Assembly (NCBI RefSeq): GCF_900114355.1
Contig: NZ_FOSS01000001.1
Coordinates: 186,001 to 250,000 of the forward strand
Length of the DNA stretch: 64,000 bases
Reading direction: 5' to 3'
Origin: Lysobacter sp. cf310
GTDB taxonomy: Bacteria > Pseudomonadota > Gammaproteobacteria > Xanthomonadales > Xanthomonadaceae
Below are positions 55,707 through 64,000 of the stretch, one piece after another (position 1 is the first letter of the stretch; the number at the start of each line of letters is the position of its first letter). The position numbers were made by a program, and so were the translations under genes. Below the pieces are notes generated by a model. It saw only the letters and a list, made by a program, of their open reading frames with translations, made no database searches and was not told where the DNA came from.

Positions 55707-56690
55707 ATGCCGCAGCCGCCGTCCACGTCTTCCACCGCCAGCGCCGTAGCGTCGGACACGCCCGCGCCCCGGCGTCGCTGGTCGGTGTTGTGGCGCTGGA
55801 TCGATACCAGCGCGGGCGACGACGGCGACCCGCACAATCGCGAGGAGCGCATCGACTGGCTGCGTGCCTCGCCGTTTCTGGCCATGCACCTGGCCTGCGT
55901 AGCGGTGTTCTGGGTCGGCGTCTCGCCGATCGCGCTGGTCGTGGCGGCGGCGCTGTACGCCTTGCGCATGTTCGCCCTGACCGCGTTCTATCACCGCTAC
56001 TTTTCGCACCGCACGTTCCGCACTTCGCGCGCGGTGCAATTTTTGTTCGCCCTGATCGGCGCCTCCTGCGTGCAACGCGGTCCGCTGTGGTGGGCCGCGC
56101 ATCATCGCAACCACCATCGCCACACCGAGACCGCGCTGGATCCGCATTCGCCCCGCGTGCACGGCTTTCTCTGGAGCCACGTCGGCTGGTTCCTGACCCC
56201 CCACGCGTTCCGCACCGATCTGACGCGCGTGCCCGATCTGGCGCGCTATCCGGAACTGCGTTGGCTGGACCGCTACGACACCGCGGCGCCGGTGGCACTG
56301 GCCGCCGCGCTGTACGGACTGGGCGCGCTGCTGCAGCGCTACGCGCCGGACCTGGGCACCAGCGGCGGCCAGATGCTGGTCTGGGGTTTCTTCGTCTCGA
56401 CCACGGTGCTGTTCCACTGCACGGTGACGATCAATTCCCTCGCCCATCGCTACGGCACGCGCCGCTTCGACACCGCCGACGACAGCCGCAACAACGTCTG
56501 GCTGGCGCTGATCACCTTCGGCGAGGGCTGGCACAACAACCATCACTTCTTTCCCGGCACGGTCCGGCAAGGTTTCCGCTGGTGGGAAATCGACCTGACC
56601 TGGTACGTCCTGCGCGCGATGGCGGCGCTGGGACTGGTGCGCGACCTCAAGCCCATTCCGGCCTGGGTCGCGGCCAAGGCGCGGGGCTGA
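55707..56690 (+). CDS. Membrane fatty-acyl desaturase
   Basis: This 327-residue integral membrane di-iron desaturase has three His boxes: HRYFSH (about 96-101), HHRNHHRH (about 132-139) and HNNHH (about 276-280), as in delta-9 acyl-CoA/lipid desaturases. About four hydrophobic segments are present. It starts with gggaga upstream. It is the first gene of the run after the anti-sigma factor, 3 bases before the FAD oxidoreductase. It may introduce the double bond that the downstream methyltransferases modify, or desaturate their product. Confidence 0.92.
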   Translation: MPQPPSTSSTASAVASDTPAPRRRWSVLWRWIDTSAGDDGDPHNREERIDWLRASPFLAMHLACVAVFWVGVSPIALVVAAALYALRMFALTAFYHRYFSHRTFRTSRAVQFLFALIGASCVQRGPLWWAAHHRNHHRHTETALDPHSPRVHGFLWSHVGWFLTPHAFRTDLTRVPDLARYPELRWLDRYDTAAPVALAAALYGLGALLQRYAPDLGTSGGQMLVWGFFVSTTVLFHCTVTINSLAHRYGTRRFDTADDSRNNVWLALITFGEGWHNNHHFFPGTVRQGFRWWEIDLTWYVLRAMAALGLVRDLKPIPAWVAAKARG

Positions 56691-56693
56691 GCG

Positions 56694-58001
56694 ATGCGCA
56701 TCGCGGTGATCGGATCGGGCATCGCCGGCCTGGCTTCGGCCTGGCTGCTGTCGCGCCGGCATGACGTGACCCTGTTCGAGAGCAACGACTATTTCGGCGG
56801 GCATACCCATACCCACGATATCGAGCTGCATGGCCGCCGCTACGCCATCGACAGCGGCTTCATCGTCCACAACCCCCGCCACTATCCGCTGCTGACGCGG
56901 ATGTTCGGCGAACTCGGGGTGGCGACACAGGCGACCACGATGAGCTTCTCGGTGCGCAACGAAGCCAGCGGGCTGGAATACAACGCCTCGACCCTGGACG
57001 CGCTGTTCTGCCAGCGCCGCAACCTGGCATCACCGCGCTTCCTGGGCATGGTCGCCGACCTGCTGCGCTTCTACCGGCAGGCGCCGGCGCTGCTGGACCG
57101 CGAAGGCGACGGACCGACGCTGGGCGAGTATCTGTCCGAGCACCGCTACGGTGCCGCCTTCCGCGACGAACATCTGGTGCCGATGGCATCAGCCTTGTGG
57201 TCAGCGCCGAGTTCGGCGGTGCTGGCGTTTCCTGCGCGCTATCTGGTCCGCTTCATGGCTAACCACCAGATGCTGCAAGTCGCCGGACGCTCGCAATGGG
57301 CGGTGGTGCGCGGCGGCTCGGCGCGTTACGTCGATGCCATGCGCGCCGGCTGGCGCGTGCGCGAACGCCTGGGCTGCGCGGTACGCGCCCTGCGCCGCGA
57401 CGCCGAAGCTGTCGAGATCGAGAGCATCCACGGCAGCGAGCGTTACGATCACGCCGTGCTGGCCTGCCACAGCGACCAGGCCTTGGCCCTGCTCGCCGAC
57501 GCCGATCCACGCGAGCGCGAGATCCTCGGCGCGATTCCCTACCAGGCCAACGAAGCCCTGCTGCACACCGATGCCGCGGTGCTGCCGCGCCATCGCAAAG
57601 CCTGGGCCGCATGGAACGCCTGCGTGCCGCGCGACCCCGGCGAGGCCTGCACCGTCAGCTACTGCATGAACCTGCTGCAGGGCATCGACTCGCCCGAGCC
57701 GTTCGTGGTCACCCTCAACCGCAGCGCCGCGATCGATCCCGCGCGCGTGCTGCGCCGGCTGCGGTACGCGCATCCGGTCTACAGCCACGCCTCGGTCGCC
57801 GCGCAGGCGCGCAAGTCCGAGATCCAGGGCCGCCGCCGCACCTGGTTCGCGGGCGCGTACTGGGGTTGGGGCTTTCATGAAGACGGCATGCGCAGCGCGG
57901 TCGAGGTTGCGCAAGCCTTGGATGCGCCCTGGGTAAGCTCGGCGACGGCCGCCGTCGACAGTGCCGTCGGTGCGCCGGTCATGACGGAGCTGGCCGCGTG
58001 A
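56694..58001 (+). CDS. FAD-dependent oxidoreductase (amine-oxidase-like) of lipid-modification operon
   Basis: This 435-residue flavoprotein has the N-terminal FAD motif IAVIGSGIAGLASAWLLSRR, followed by VTLFESNDYFGGHTHTH. SGFIVHNPRHYPLLTRMF is a signature of the group that is almost always found with DUF1365 and CFA-type methyltransferases. Its exact reaction is unknown; relatives reduce or oxidise modified acyl chains. It overlaps the DUF1365 gene by four bases. Confidence 0.9.
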   Translation: MRIAVIGSGIAGLASAWLLSRRHDVTLFESNDYFGGHTHTHDIELHGRRYAIDSGFIVHNPRHYPLLTRMFGELGVATQATTMSFSVRNEASGLEYNASTLDALFCQRRNLASPRFLGMVADLLRFYRQAPALLDREGDGPTLGEYLSEHRYGAAFRDEHLVPMASALWSAPSSAVLAFPARYLVRFMANHQMLQVAGRSQWAVVRGGSARYVDAMRAGWRVRERLGCAVRALRRDAEAVEIESIHGSERYDHAVLACHSDQALALLADADPREREILGAIPYQANEALLHTDAAVLPRHRKAWAAWNACVPRDPGEACTVSYCMNLLQGIDSPEPFVVTLNRSAAIDPARVLRRLRYAHPVYSHASVAAQARKSEIQGRRRTWFAGAYWGWGFHEDGMRSAVEVAQALDAPWVSSATAAVDSAVGAPVMTELAA

Positions 58002-58780
58002 ACGGCGCAGACGCGCCCCTGCACAGCGCGGTTTACGAGGGCGTGGTGCGTCATCGCCGCTTCCGTCCGCATGCGCATCGGTTCGAGTACCGCATCGCCC
58101 AGCTCTATCTGGACCTGTCCGAACTCCAGCGCGTGTTCGCGGGGCGGCGGTTGTGGTCGCTGGACCGACCCAACCTGGCCGAGTTCCGTCGCAGCGACTA
58201 TCTCGGACCCGCCGCGCTGCCGCTGGACGAAGCCGTGCGCCAACGCGTCGAACAAGTCAGCGGCCGTCGTCCGCTCGGACCGATCCGCCTGCTCACCCAC
58301 CTGCGCTATGCCGGCTACGTCTTCAACCCGGTCAGCTTCTACTACTGCCACGATCCCGATGGCGCGCTGGAATGCGTGCTGGCCGAGATCACCAACACCC
58401 CCTGGCGCGAGCGCCACACCTATGTGTTGCCGGTGGGCGAGGCGCGCCGGCGCGGACGCGCCCTGAGCTGGGGCTTCGACAAGCGTTTCCACGTGTCGCC
58501 CTTCATGCCTATGCAGCGCCGCTACGACTGGCGCTTCACCTCACCGGAGCGCGATCTGCACGTGCGCATGCAAGTTCACGACGCGGCCGGCGTCGAGTTC
58601 GACGCCGGCCTGCACCTGCAGCGCCGCGCCCTGGACGCCGGCGCACTCGCGCGCGTGCTGTGGCGCTACCCGCTGATGACCGCCAGCGTGGTCGGCGCGA
58701 TCCATTGGCAGGCGCTGCGGCTGTGGCTGAAGCGCAACCCCGTTTACGCCCATCCCGATTTGCAGCGAGGACCGCCATGA
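57998..58780 (+). CDS. DUF1365 family protein
   Basis: This 260-residue cytoplasmic protein starts LHSAVYEGVVRHRRFRPHAH, with the family core FNPVSFYYCHDP and WGFDKRFHVSPFMPMQRRYDW. The family has no established biochemical function but is consistently linked to FAD oxidoreductases and CFA-type enzymes. It is coupled to both neighbours by four-base overlaps. Confidence 0.9.
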   Translation: MNGADAPLHSAVYEGVVRHRRFRPHAHRFEYRIAQLYLDLSELQRVFAGRRLWSLDRPNLAEFRRSDYLGPAALPLDEAVRQRVEQVSGRRPLGPIRLLTHLRYAGYVFNPVSFYYCHDPDGALECVLAEITNTPWRERHTYVLPVGEARRRGRALSWGFDKRFHVSPFMPMQRRYDWRFTSPERDLHVRMQVHDAAGVEFDAGLHLQRRALDAGALARVLWRYPLMTASVVGAIHWQALRLWLKRNPVYAHPDLQRGPP

Positions 58781-60054
58781 ACACCACCGCATCCGCACTC
58801 CAGCGCCCGGCCGCGGGCTACGGCGCCGGCACGCGCTTCCTGCGCAAGCGTTTGCTCGCCCAGATGCGCGGCCTGGAACACGGGCGACTGGTGCTGGAGG
58901 ACGCGCTCGGCCGCGTCGAGTTCGGCCCGCCGGCGGAACAGCGGCCGCAATTGCAGGTGCGCCTGAGCGTGCGCGACCCGCGCTTCTACCACGCGGTCGC
59001 CGGCAACGGCAGCGTCGGTGCGGGCGAGGCGTATATGGAAGGCTATTGGGACTGCGACGATCCGGTCGCGCTGATCCGCTTGCTGGTGCGCAATCGCGAA
59101 CGCCTGGACGGCATGGAGCGCGGTGTCGCGCGCCTGGGCGGGCTGGCGATGCGCGCCTGGCATGCCCTGCGCCGCAACACCCGCGCCGGCAGCCGCCGCA
59201 ACATCGCCGCCCACTACGATCTCGGCAACGAGTTCTTCGCCCTGTTCCTGTCGTCGGACCTGATGTACTCCTCGGCGGTGTGGGAAGGCGACGAGGACAC
59301 CCTGGAAGCCGCATCGGCGCGCAAGCTCGATCTGATCTGCCGCAAGCTCGAACTACGGCCGGGCGACCGCGTGATCGAGATCGGCAGCGGCTGGGGCGGT
59401 TTCGCCGTGCATGCGGCGCGCCACTACGGCTGCCACGTCACCACCACCACGATCTCGGGCGAGCAATACGCGTTGGCCCAGGCGCGCGTGGCCGAGGCCG
59501 GCCTGGGCGATCGCGTCGAAGTGCTGCGCCAGGATTATCGCGATCTGCGCGGGCAGTACGACCAGCTGGTCTCGATCGAGATGGTCGAGGCGATCGGCGC
59601 GGCCAATCTGGACAGCTACTTCGCCCAGATCGGTCGGCTGCTGCGCCCCGGCGGGCGCGCGCTGGTGCAGGCGATCACGATCGAGGACCACCGCTACGCG
59701 CAGGCCCTCGCCTCGGTCGACTTCATCAAGCGCCACGTCTTCCCAGGCAGCTTCATACCGTCGATCGCCGCGCTGCTCGCGGCCAAGGCGCGCAGCAGCG
59801 ATCTGGCCCTGATCCGCCTGGACGACTACGGGCGCTCCTACGCGCGCACCCTGCAGGCCTGGCGCCAGCGCTTCCTCGCCCAGCTCGCGCAGGTCCGCGC
59901 GCAAGGCTACGACGAGCGCTTCATCCGCATGTGGGAGTACTACCTGGTCTATTGCGAGGGCGGTTTCCGCGAAGCCTCGATCGGCGTCGCCCAGATGCTG
60001 TTCGCGCGCCCGGGGCCCGAGCGGGACGACCGTCGCGAGGAGACGCCGTCGTGA
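58777..60054 (+). CDS. Cyclopropane-fatty-acyl-phospholipid synthase family methyltransferase, copy 1
   Basis: This 425-residue SAM-dependent enzyme acts on unsaturated acyl chains of membrane lipids. It shows NIAAHYDLGNEFFALFLS, MYSSAVW, the SAM loop VIEIGSGWGGFAVHAA, EMVEAIG and RHVFPGSFIPS. It also has the C-terminal YCEGGF block with the conserved Cys. These are full CFA-synthase features, but paralogues in such operons may methylate without ring closure. It overlaps DUF1365 and the DUF2878 gene by four bases each. Confidence 0.93.
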   Translation: MNTTASALQRPAAGYGAGTRFLRKRLLAQMRGLEHGRLVLEDALGRVEFGPPAEQRPQLQVRLSVRDPRFYHAVAGNGSVGAGEAYMEGYWDCDDPVALIRLLVRNRERLDGMERGVARLGGLAMRAWHALRRNTRAGSRRNIAAHYDLGNEFFALFLSSDLMYSSAVWEGDEDTLEAASARKLDLICRKLELRPGDRVIEIGSGWGGFAVHAARHYGCHVTTTTISGEQYALAQARVAEAGLGDRVEVLRQDYRDLRGQYDQLVSIEMVEAIGAANLDSYFAQIGRLLRPGGRALVQAITIEDHRYAQALASVDFIKRHVFPGSFIPSIAALLAAKARSSDLALIRLDDYGRSYARTLQAWRQRFLAQLAQVRAQGYDERFIRMWEYYLVYCEGGFREASIGVAQMLFARPGPERDDRREETPS

Positions 60055-60608
60055 GCTTCTGGAGCAATCTGATCGGTTACCAACTGGTCTGGTTCGCCGC
60101 CGTGATCGGCGCCGGCCGCGGCACGCCGTGGCCGGGCACGATCGCCGCGGCGCTGTTCGTCGCCTGGCAGCTGTCGATGCCGGGACGCGCGCGCGAGTGG
60201 CGGCTGGTCGTCGCGGCCGTGGTCGCGGGTGGCTTGGTCGATGGCGGGCTGGCCGGCTCGGATCTGGCGGTCTACGCGGCGGCCCAGCCTGCGCTACCGC
60301 CCGGCGGCGCTCCGCTGTGGATCCTAGCGCTGTGGTCGGCGTTCGCCCTGACCCTGGCCCAGTCGCTGTCGGTCCTGCGCAGGCGCGCGTGGCTGGCGCC
60401 GCTGCTGGGCGCGGTCGGCGCGCCGCTGGCTTACCTGGGCGCGGCGCGCGGCTGGCAGGCCGTGACCTTCGCCGCCCCGATCTGGCCCGCCGTACTGGCC
60501 CTGGCCATCGGCTGGGCGGTGGCACTGACCCTGCTGGCGCGCTTGGCGCAACGCATGCAAGGCGGCGACGACGCGGTCACCGCACCGGTGTTAAGGAGAG
60601 AGCGATGA
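60051..60608 (+). CDS. DUF2878 family membrane protein
   Basis: This 185-residue protein has about five to six hydrophobic segments and is read from GTG (VSFWSNLIGYQLVWFAAVIGAG). The pattern matches DUF2878, which occurs next to CFA-type genes in gammaproteobacteria. No catalytic residue can be pointed out. It overlaps both neighbours by four bases. Confidence 0.85.
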   Translation: MSFWSNLIGYQLVWFAAVIGAGRGTPWPGTIAAALFVAWQLSMPGRAREWRLVVAAVVAGGLVDGGLAGSDLAVYAAAQPALPPGGAPLWILALWSAFALTLAQSLSVLRRRAWLAPLLGAVGAPLAYLGAARGWQAVTFAAPIWPAVLALAIGWAVALTLLARLAQRMQGGDDAVTAPVLRRER

Positions 60609-61408
60609 ATCCATGGTGGCCGCTGGCGATGGTATGGCTGGGCGCCGCGCTGGCGATGAGCGCGGGTTGGCGTTGGCAGCGCCGGCGCGAGAACGCCGGC
60701 ATCGTCGATGCGATCTGGGCCGCCGGTGTGGGCGGCGGCGCCGTGCTGCTGGCCGCGCTCGGCGATGGCGCCATGCTGCCGCGCGTAGTGCTTGCCCTGC
60801 TCGGCGGGGTCTGGGGCCTGCGTCTGGCGCGCCACCTGTGGCGGCGCGTGCGCGACGAAGAAGAAGACGGCCGCTATCGTCATCTGCGCGCGCACTGGCA
60901 GGGCCATCAGGGCAAGTTCTGGCTGTTCTTCCAGTTCCAGGCCGCGCTGGTGGTGCTGTTCGCACTGCCGTTCGCGGCGGTGGCGCGCAACCCGGTCGGC
61001 GAAGCCACGTTGTGGTCGGCGTTGGGCGTGGCGATCTGGCTGCTGAGCGTGACCGGCGAAACCATCGCCGACCGTCAGCTCGCGCGCTTTCGCGCCGATC
61101 CCGGCAACCGCGGCCGCACCTGCCGTGCCGGCTTATGGCGCTACTCGCGTCATCCCAACTACTTCTTCGAATGGACCCACTGGTTCGCCTACGTCGCCCT
61201 GGCCGTGGGCTCGCCCTGGGCCTGGCTGGCCTGGAGCGGGCCGGTGGTGATGTACGTGTTCCTGCGCTGGATCAGCGGCGTGCCGTACACCGAAGCGCAG
61301 GCGCTACGCACGCGCGGCGACGACTACGCCGCCTATCAACGCAGCACGCCGATGCTGATTCCCTGGTTTCCGCGCAACGACGCACACGACAAGAGGACCG
61401 CCCCATGA
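60605..61408 (+). CDS. DUF1295 (steroid 5-alpha-reductase-like) membrane protein
   Basis: This 267-residue polytopic membrane protein of the DUF1295/ICMT-like group has FWLFFQFQAALVVLFALPF, a loop with DRQLARFRADPGN, and the C-terminal signature GLWRYSRHPNYFFEWTHWFA, which binds NADPH or SAM in related reductases and methyltransferases. A role as reductase of the acyl product is possible but unproven. It sits fifth in the coupled series. Confidence 0.9.
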   Translation: MNPWWPLAMVWLGAALAMSAGWRWQRRRENAGIVDAIWAAGVGGGAVLLAALGDGAMLPRVVLALLGGVWGLRLARHLWRRVRDEEEDGRYRHLRAHWQGHQGKFWLFFQFQAALVVLFALPFAAVARNPVGEATLWSALGVAIWLLSVTGETIADRQLARFRADPGNRGRTCRAGLWRYSRHPNYFFEWTHWFAYVALAVGSPWAWLAWSGPVVMYVFLRWISGVPYTEAQALRTRGDDYAAYQRSTPMLIPWFPRNDAHDKRTAP

Positions 61409-62490
61409 ACCGCAGCGCCGTCGCCGACGAACTCGAACACGACCGGCCCGCCGCGGGCGTGCTGGGCTGGGCCGAACGCGGCCGGGTGCCGGACGCGCTG
61501 CTGCGCGCCGGGATCCGCCGGCTGTGCGCGCAACGTCTGCGCGAAGAACGACGCGGCGGCCTGGAACCGCGCGCGCATCGCTACCAGCAGCGCATAGAGC
61601 AGCTGCGGCGCAGTCCGGTGGCCATCCATACCGACGTCGCCAACGCCCAGCATTACGAACTGCCGCCGGCCTTCTTCCAACTGTGCCTGGGGCGCCGCCT
61701 GAAGTACTCGGGCTGCTACTACGCGCGCGGCGACGAGAGCCTGGACCAGGCCGAGGACGCGATGCTGGCCCTGTACGGCGAACGCGCCGAGCTGCGCGAC
61801 GGTCAGCGCATCCTCGAACTAGGATGCGGCTGGGGCTCGTTGACGCTGTGGATGGCCGAGCGCTATCCCAACGCGCGCATCACCGCGGTGTCGAACTCAC
61901 AGGCGCAGCGCACGCATATCGAAGCCCAGTGCCGCCAACGCGGCCTGTTCAATGTCGAAGTGCTGACCCAGGACGTCAACCGGCTGGAGCTGCCCGAGAA
62001 CCGCTACGACCGTTGCGTGTCGGTGGAGATGTTCGAGCACATGCGCAACTACGAGCGGCTGATGCGGCGCATCTCGCGCTGGCTGACGCCGGGCGGCAAG
62101 CTGTTCGTGCACATCTTCGCCCATCGCGAACTGCTGTATCCGTTCGAGACCCAGGGCGAGGACAACTGGATGGGTCGGCATTTCTTCACCGGCGGGCTGA
62201 TGCCGGCCGCGGACACCCTGCTGTGGTTCCAGCGCGAGCTGCGCATCGAACAACGCTGGCAGGTCGATGGCCGCCATTACGAACGCACCGCCAATCATTG
62301 GCTGCGCAACCAGGACCAACGCAGCGCGGAGGTCATGACGGTGCTGGGCGACGCCTACGGCGCCCAGGCCGGGCTGTGGTTCCAACGCTGGCGCATGTTC
62401 TGGATGGCCTGCGCGGAAATGTTCGGTTACGCCGACGGACAGGAATGGCTGGTGGCGCACTACCGATTCGTACGCGATCCCTCCACTTGA
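61405..62490 (+). CDS. CFA-like SAM-dependent methyltransferase, copy 2
   Basis: This is a 361-residue cytoplasmic methyltransferase. The core is AQHYELPPAFFQLCLG, LKYSGCYY, LELGCGWGSLTLWMAERYP and VSVEMFEHMRNYERLMRRI. It lacks the YCEGGF block of true CFA synthases and instead ends MACAEMFGYADGQEWLVAHY, closer to the coclaurine N-methyltransferase-like branch. A different acceptor or position from copy 1 is therefore likely. It overlaps the DUF1295 gene by four bases. Confidence 0.9.
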   Translation: MNRSAVADELEHDRPAAGVLGWAERGRVPDALLRAGIRRLCAQRLREERRGGLEPRAHRYQQRIEQLRRSPVAIHTDVANAQHYELPPAFFQLCLGRRLKYSGCYYARGDESLDQAEDAMLALYGERAELRDGQRILELGCGWGSLTLWMAERYPNARITAVSNSQAQRTHIEAQCRQRGLFNVEVLTQDVNRLELPENRYDRCVSVEMFEHMRNYERLMRRISRWLTPGGKLFVHIFAHRELLYPFETQGEDNWMGRHFFTGGLMPAADTLLWFQRELRIEQRWQVDGRHYERTANHWLRNQDQRSAEVMTVLGDAYGAQAGLWFQRWRMFWMACAEMFGYADGQEWLVAHYRFVRDPST

Positions 62491-62510
62491 ACGCCGCGAG
62501 GCATACCGAC

Positions 62511-63050
62511 ATGGCCGCACACCGAATAGCGCTGATCCTCGCCAGCCTGATCGCGGGTTGCTCGGGCAACGTACGCCCGATCACGCCCGTGGCCTCGGTC
62601 GATCTGGATCGGTTCATGGGCGACTGGTACGTGATCGCCCACATTCCCTCGCGCCCGGAGCGCGAGGCTTACAACGCCATCGAGAACTACCGGCGCGCGG
62701 ACGACGGCAAGATCCTGACCCGCTTCCGCTACCGCGACGGCGGGTTCGATCGCCCCGTCGAGACCATGCATCCGGTCGGCACGGTCAAGGCCGGCACCGG
62801 CAACGCGGTCTGGGGCATGCAGTTCGTCTGGCCGATCCAGGCCGAATACGTGGTCGTCTACCTGAGCCCGGACTACTCCCAGACCATCATCGGCCGCAGC
62901 AAGCGCGACTACGCCTGGATCATGGCGCGCACCCCCACCCTGTCCGAGCCGGACTACCAGCGCCACCTCGCGCGTCTGCGCGCGCTGGGCTACTCCCTCG
63001 ACGGGCTGCGCAAAGTGCCGCAGGCCTGGCCGGAGCCGGCTGCGCCCTGA
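62511..63050 (+). CDS. Lipocalin (Blc-type outer-membrane lipoprotein)
   Basis: This 179-residue lipoprotein has the signal ALILASLIAGC (Cys at about 17) and the lipocalin motif DRFMGDWYVIAHIP. WPIQAEYVVVYLSPDYSQTI and the C-terminal Arg-bearing stretch complete the fold. Blc-type lipocalins bind fatty acids or lysophospholipids and are induced by envelope stress. It lies 20 bases after the second methyltransferase as the last gene of the lipid unit. Confidence 0.93.
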   Translation: MAAHRIALILASLIAGCSGNVRPITPVASVDLDRFMGDWYVIAHIPSRPEREAYNAIENYRRADDGKILTRFRYRDGGFDRPVETMHPVGTVKAGTGNAVWGMQFVWPIQAEYVVVYLSPDYSQTIIGRSKRDYAWIMARTPTLSEPDYQRHLARLRALGYSLDGLRKVPQAWPEPAAP

Positions 63051-63066
63051 GCCCGCGCCTGCGGAC

Positions 63067-63094
63067 AAAAAAAGGCCCGGCGAAGGCCGGGCCC
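63067..63094 (-). terminator. Distal minus-strand terminator
   Basis: On the minus strand the stem ggcccggcc / ggccgggcc with loop ttcg is followed by ttttttt. It lies between convergent genes and serves read-through from the protease; the plus strand lacks a T-run. Confidence 0.7.
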
Positions 63095-63216
63095 AGTCTC
63101 GCCGGAACGGCGAGGGGGATGCGGTGAGATCCACACCTGCTCTGAAGGGGCCAACGCGGCTGGCGGCCGCGGGCGGCCAAGTCGCGCCGGAAAGCGTGCG
63201 ACGGGACGGCCCGGGC

Positions 63217-63250
63217 AAAAAAATGGGCATCCGCTACGACCCGGATGCCC
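63217..63250 (-). terminator. Terminator after S8 protease gene
   Basis: On the minus strand gggcatccg / cggatgccc with an 8-base loop is followed by attttttt, 88 bases after the stop. Confidence 0.8.
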
Positions 63251-63337
63251 CCGATGAAATCGGCGGAGAGTGCGAGTGGGAGAGAGCGTCGCTCGCAGGC
63301 GTTCCCAGGCCGTCCTTGGCCGGGAAAGCCGGGGGAT

Positions 63338-64000
63338 TCAGTAGCCCTGCGCGACCTGCGCGGCCTCGTAAGCATCGACATGGCCGCTGCCGACCTCGTA
63401 GGGCAGCCGCCCGGGCATGGGATTGGCGGTGGCGGTGAGGATCTGTTTGACCTCGGCCGGGTTCAGGGACGGATTGGCCTCCAGCAGCAGGGCGACGATG
63501 CCGGCCACGTGCGGGGTGGCCATCGAAGTACCGCTCATGTGGGTATAGGACAGGGCCCTGGCGCCCAGCGACAGGTCCTGCTGCACGGCCAGCAGCGGCA
63601 GCACGCCGGTCAGCGCGCGCGTGGAGACGATGTCCACGCCGGTGGCGACGATGCTGGGCTGGTTGGTGTAGGTCCAGCTCGCCCCGTCGGGCATGGTGAA
63701 GCTGGCGCTTTCGCCCGGATTGCCGCGCGAGGAGAAGTCGGCCAGGGTGCCGTCCTTGTTGCCGGCGCCGACCGAGATCACCCACGGCGCCTGCGCGTAG
63801 GGGTTGTGGGTGTTGGCGCCGGGGCCGTCGTTGCCGGCCGCGAACACGCTGACGATGCCGCGCTTGTAGGCCTCGTAGCTGGCCACGTTGACCGGATCGG
63901 TGGGGTCGAAGGCGCCCGAGGTGCCCCAGGAATTGGAGATCACCCGGATCGGCGAGGCGAAGCTGTTCTGCTTGCTGATCGCGTAGTCGTAACCGCCGAC
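63338..64000 (-). CDS. Subtilisin-like (S8) serine protease, C-terminal part; cut by window edge
   Basis: These are the last 220 residues or so of a peptidase S8 domain. The oxyanion-hole Asn lies in the FAAGNDGPG block, and the catalytic Ser in SGTSMATPHVAGIVALLLEAN. NSWGTSGAFDP also fits the family. The protein ends soon after the catalytic domain (VDAYEAAQVAQGY), so no C-terminal extra domain such as P-domain or pre-peptidase domain is present. The Asp and His of the triad lie outside the window. It is probably secreted, as for most such proteases in this family of bacteria. Confidence 0.93.
   Translation of the reverse strand, partial: VGGYDYAISKQNSFASPIRVISNSWGTSGAFDPTDPVNVASYEAYKRGIVSVFAAGNDGPGANTHNPYAQAPWVISVGAGNKDGTLADFSSRGNPGESASFTMPDGASWTYTNQPSIVATGVDIVSTRALTGVLPLLAVQQDLSLGARALSYTHMSGTSMATPHVAGIVALLLEANPSLNPAEVKQILTATANPMPGRLPYEVGSGHVDAYEAAQVAQGY

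Overview
The window is a high-GC (roughly two-thirds G+C or more), gene-dense chromosomal segment. Gene content and the style of intergenic repeats point to the Xanthomonadaceae, most likely Lysobacter or a close relative. This assignment is inferred from tandem secreted M13 peptidases, an autotransporter, a secreted S8 protease, secD/secF/yajC next to tgt/queA, and dispersed 'GGAGCGGCGTAAGCCGCGA'-type repeats. No rRNA, CRISPR array, prophage or intact insertion sequence was seen. One tRNA (Phe, GAA) is present.

Layout. 1-206 is the start of a DEAD-box helicase (minus). 761-4940 encodes a classical autotransporter, a DoxX-like membrane protein and an LtrA-family protein. 5005-6378 is a beta-CASP metallo-beta-lactamase protein. 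6502-10124 holds three tandem paralogous secreted proteins of unknown function, each with its own leader and terminator. 10438-14777 holds two M13 metallopeptidases in tandem, followed by rhomboid, an alkyltransferase-like protein, a small YbjN/CesT-like protein, and a Pit phosphate transporter with its DUF47 partner. 18695-20651 is a CorC/HlyC-type protein overlapping an ExoD-type protein. 20782-23852 is a PhnD-like binding protein coupled to a membrane GGDEF-EAL protein. trmJ and suhB are divergent, followed by a 138-bp tandem REP array. 26347-32258 carries secF, secD, yajC, tgt and queA, all minus, with a 64-bp tandem hairpin array between yajC and tgt. A 0.9-kb repeat-rich non-coding stretch lies upstream of queA. 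Then come a DesK/DesR-like two-component pair, a secreted amidohydrolase, a class III aminotransferase with two small proteins, upp, a TMEM43-like/MBL pair, gamma-glutamyltransferase, a YfhL ferredoxin, a lipoprotein, coaD, rsmD, ftsY, an AsmA-like protein, mutY, yggX, tRNA-Phe and an MBL lipoprotein.

The most coherent system is 54296-63050. An ECF sigma factor overlaps an RskA-like membrane anti-sigma factor. After a 68-bp gap come eight same-strand genes: a fatty-acyl desaturase, an FAD oxidoreductase, DUF1365, a cyclopropane-fatty-acid-synthase-type methyltransferase, DUF2878, DUF1295, a second CFA-like methyltransferase and a lipocalin. Five consecutive junctions are four-base start/stop overlaps. 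The arrangement suggests a stress-triggered unit that chemically modifies membrane acyl chains. Related gene sets are known under sigma-E/ChrR in photosynthetic bacteria, but here the anti-sigma factor is of the RskA type. The window ends inside a secreted subtilisin-like protease (minus).

All calls come from reading the sequence and recalling family motifs; no database search was run.
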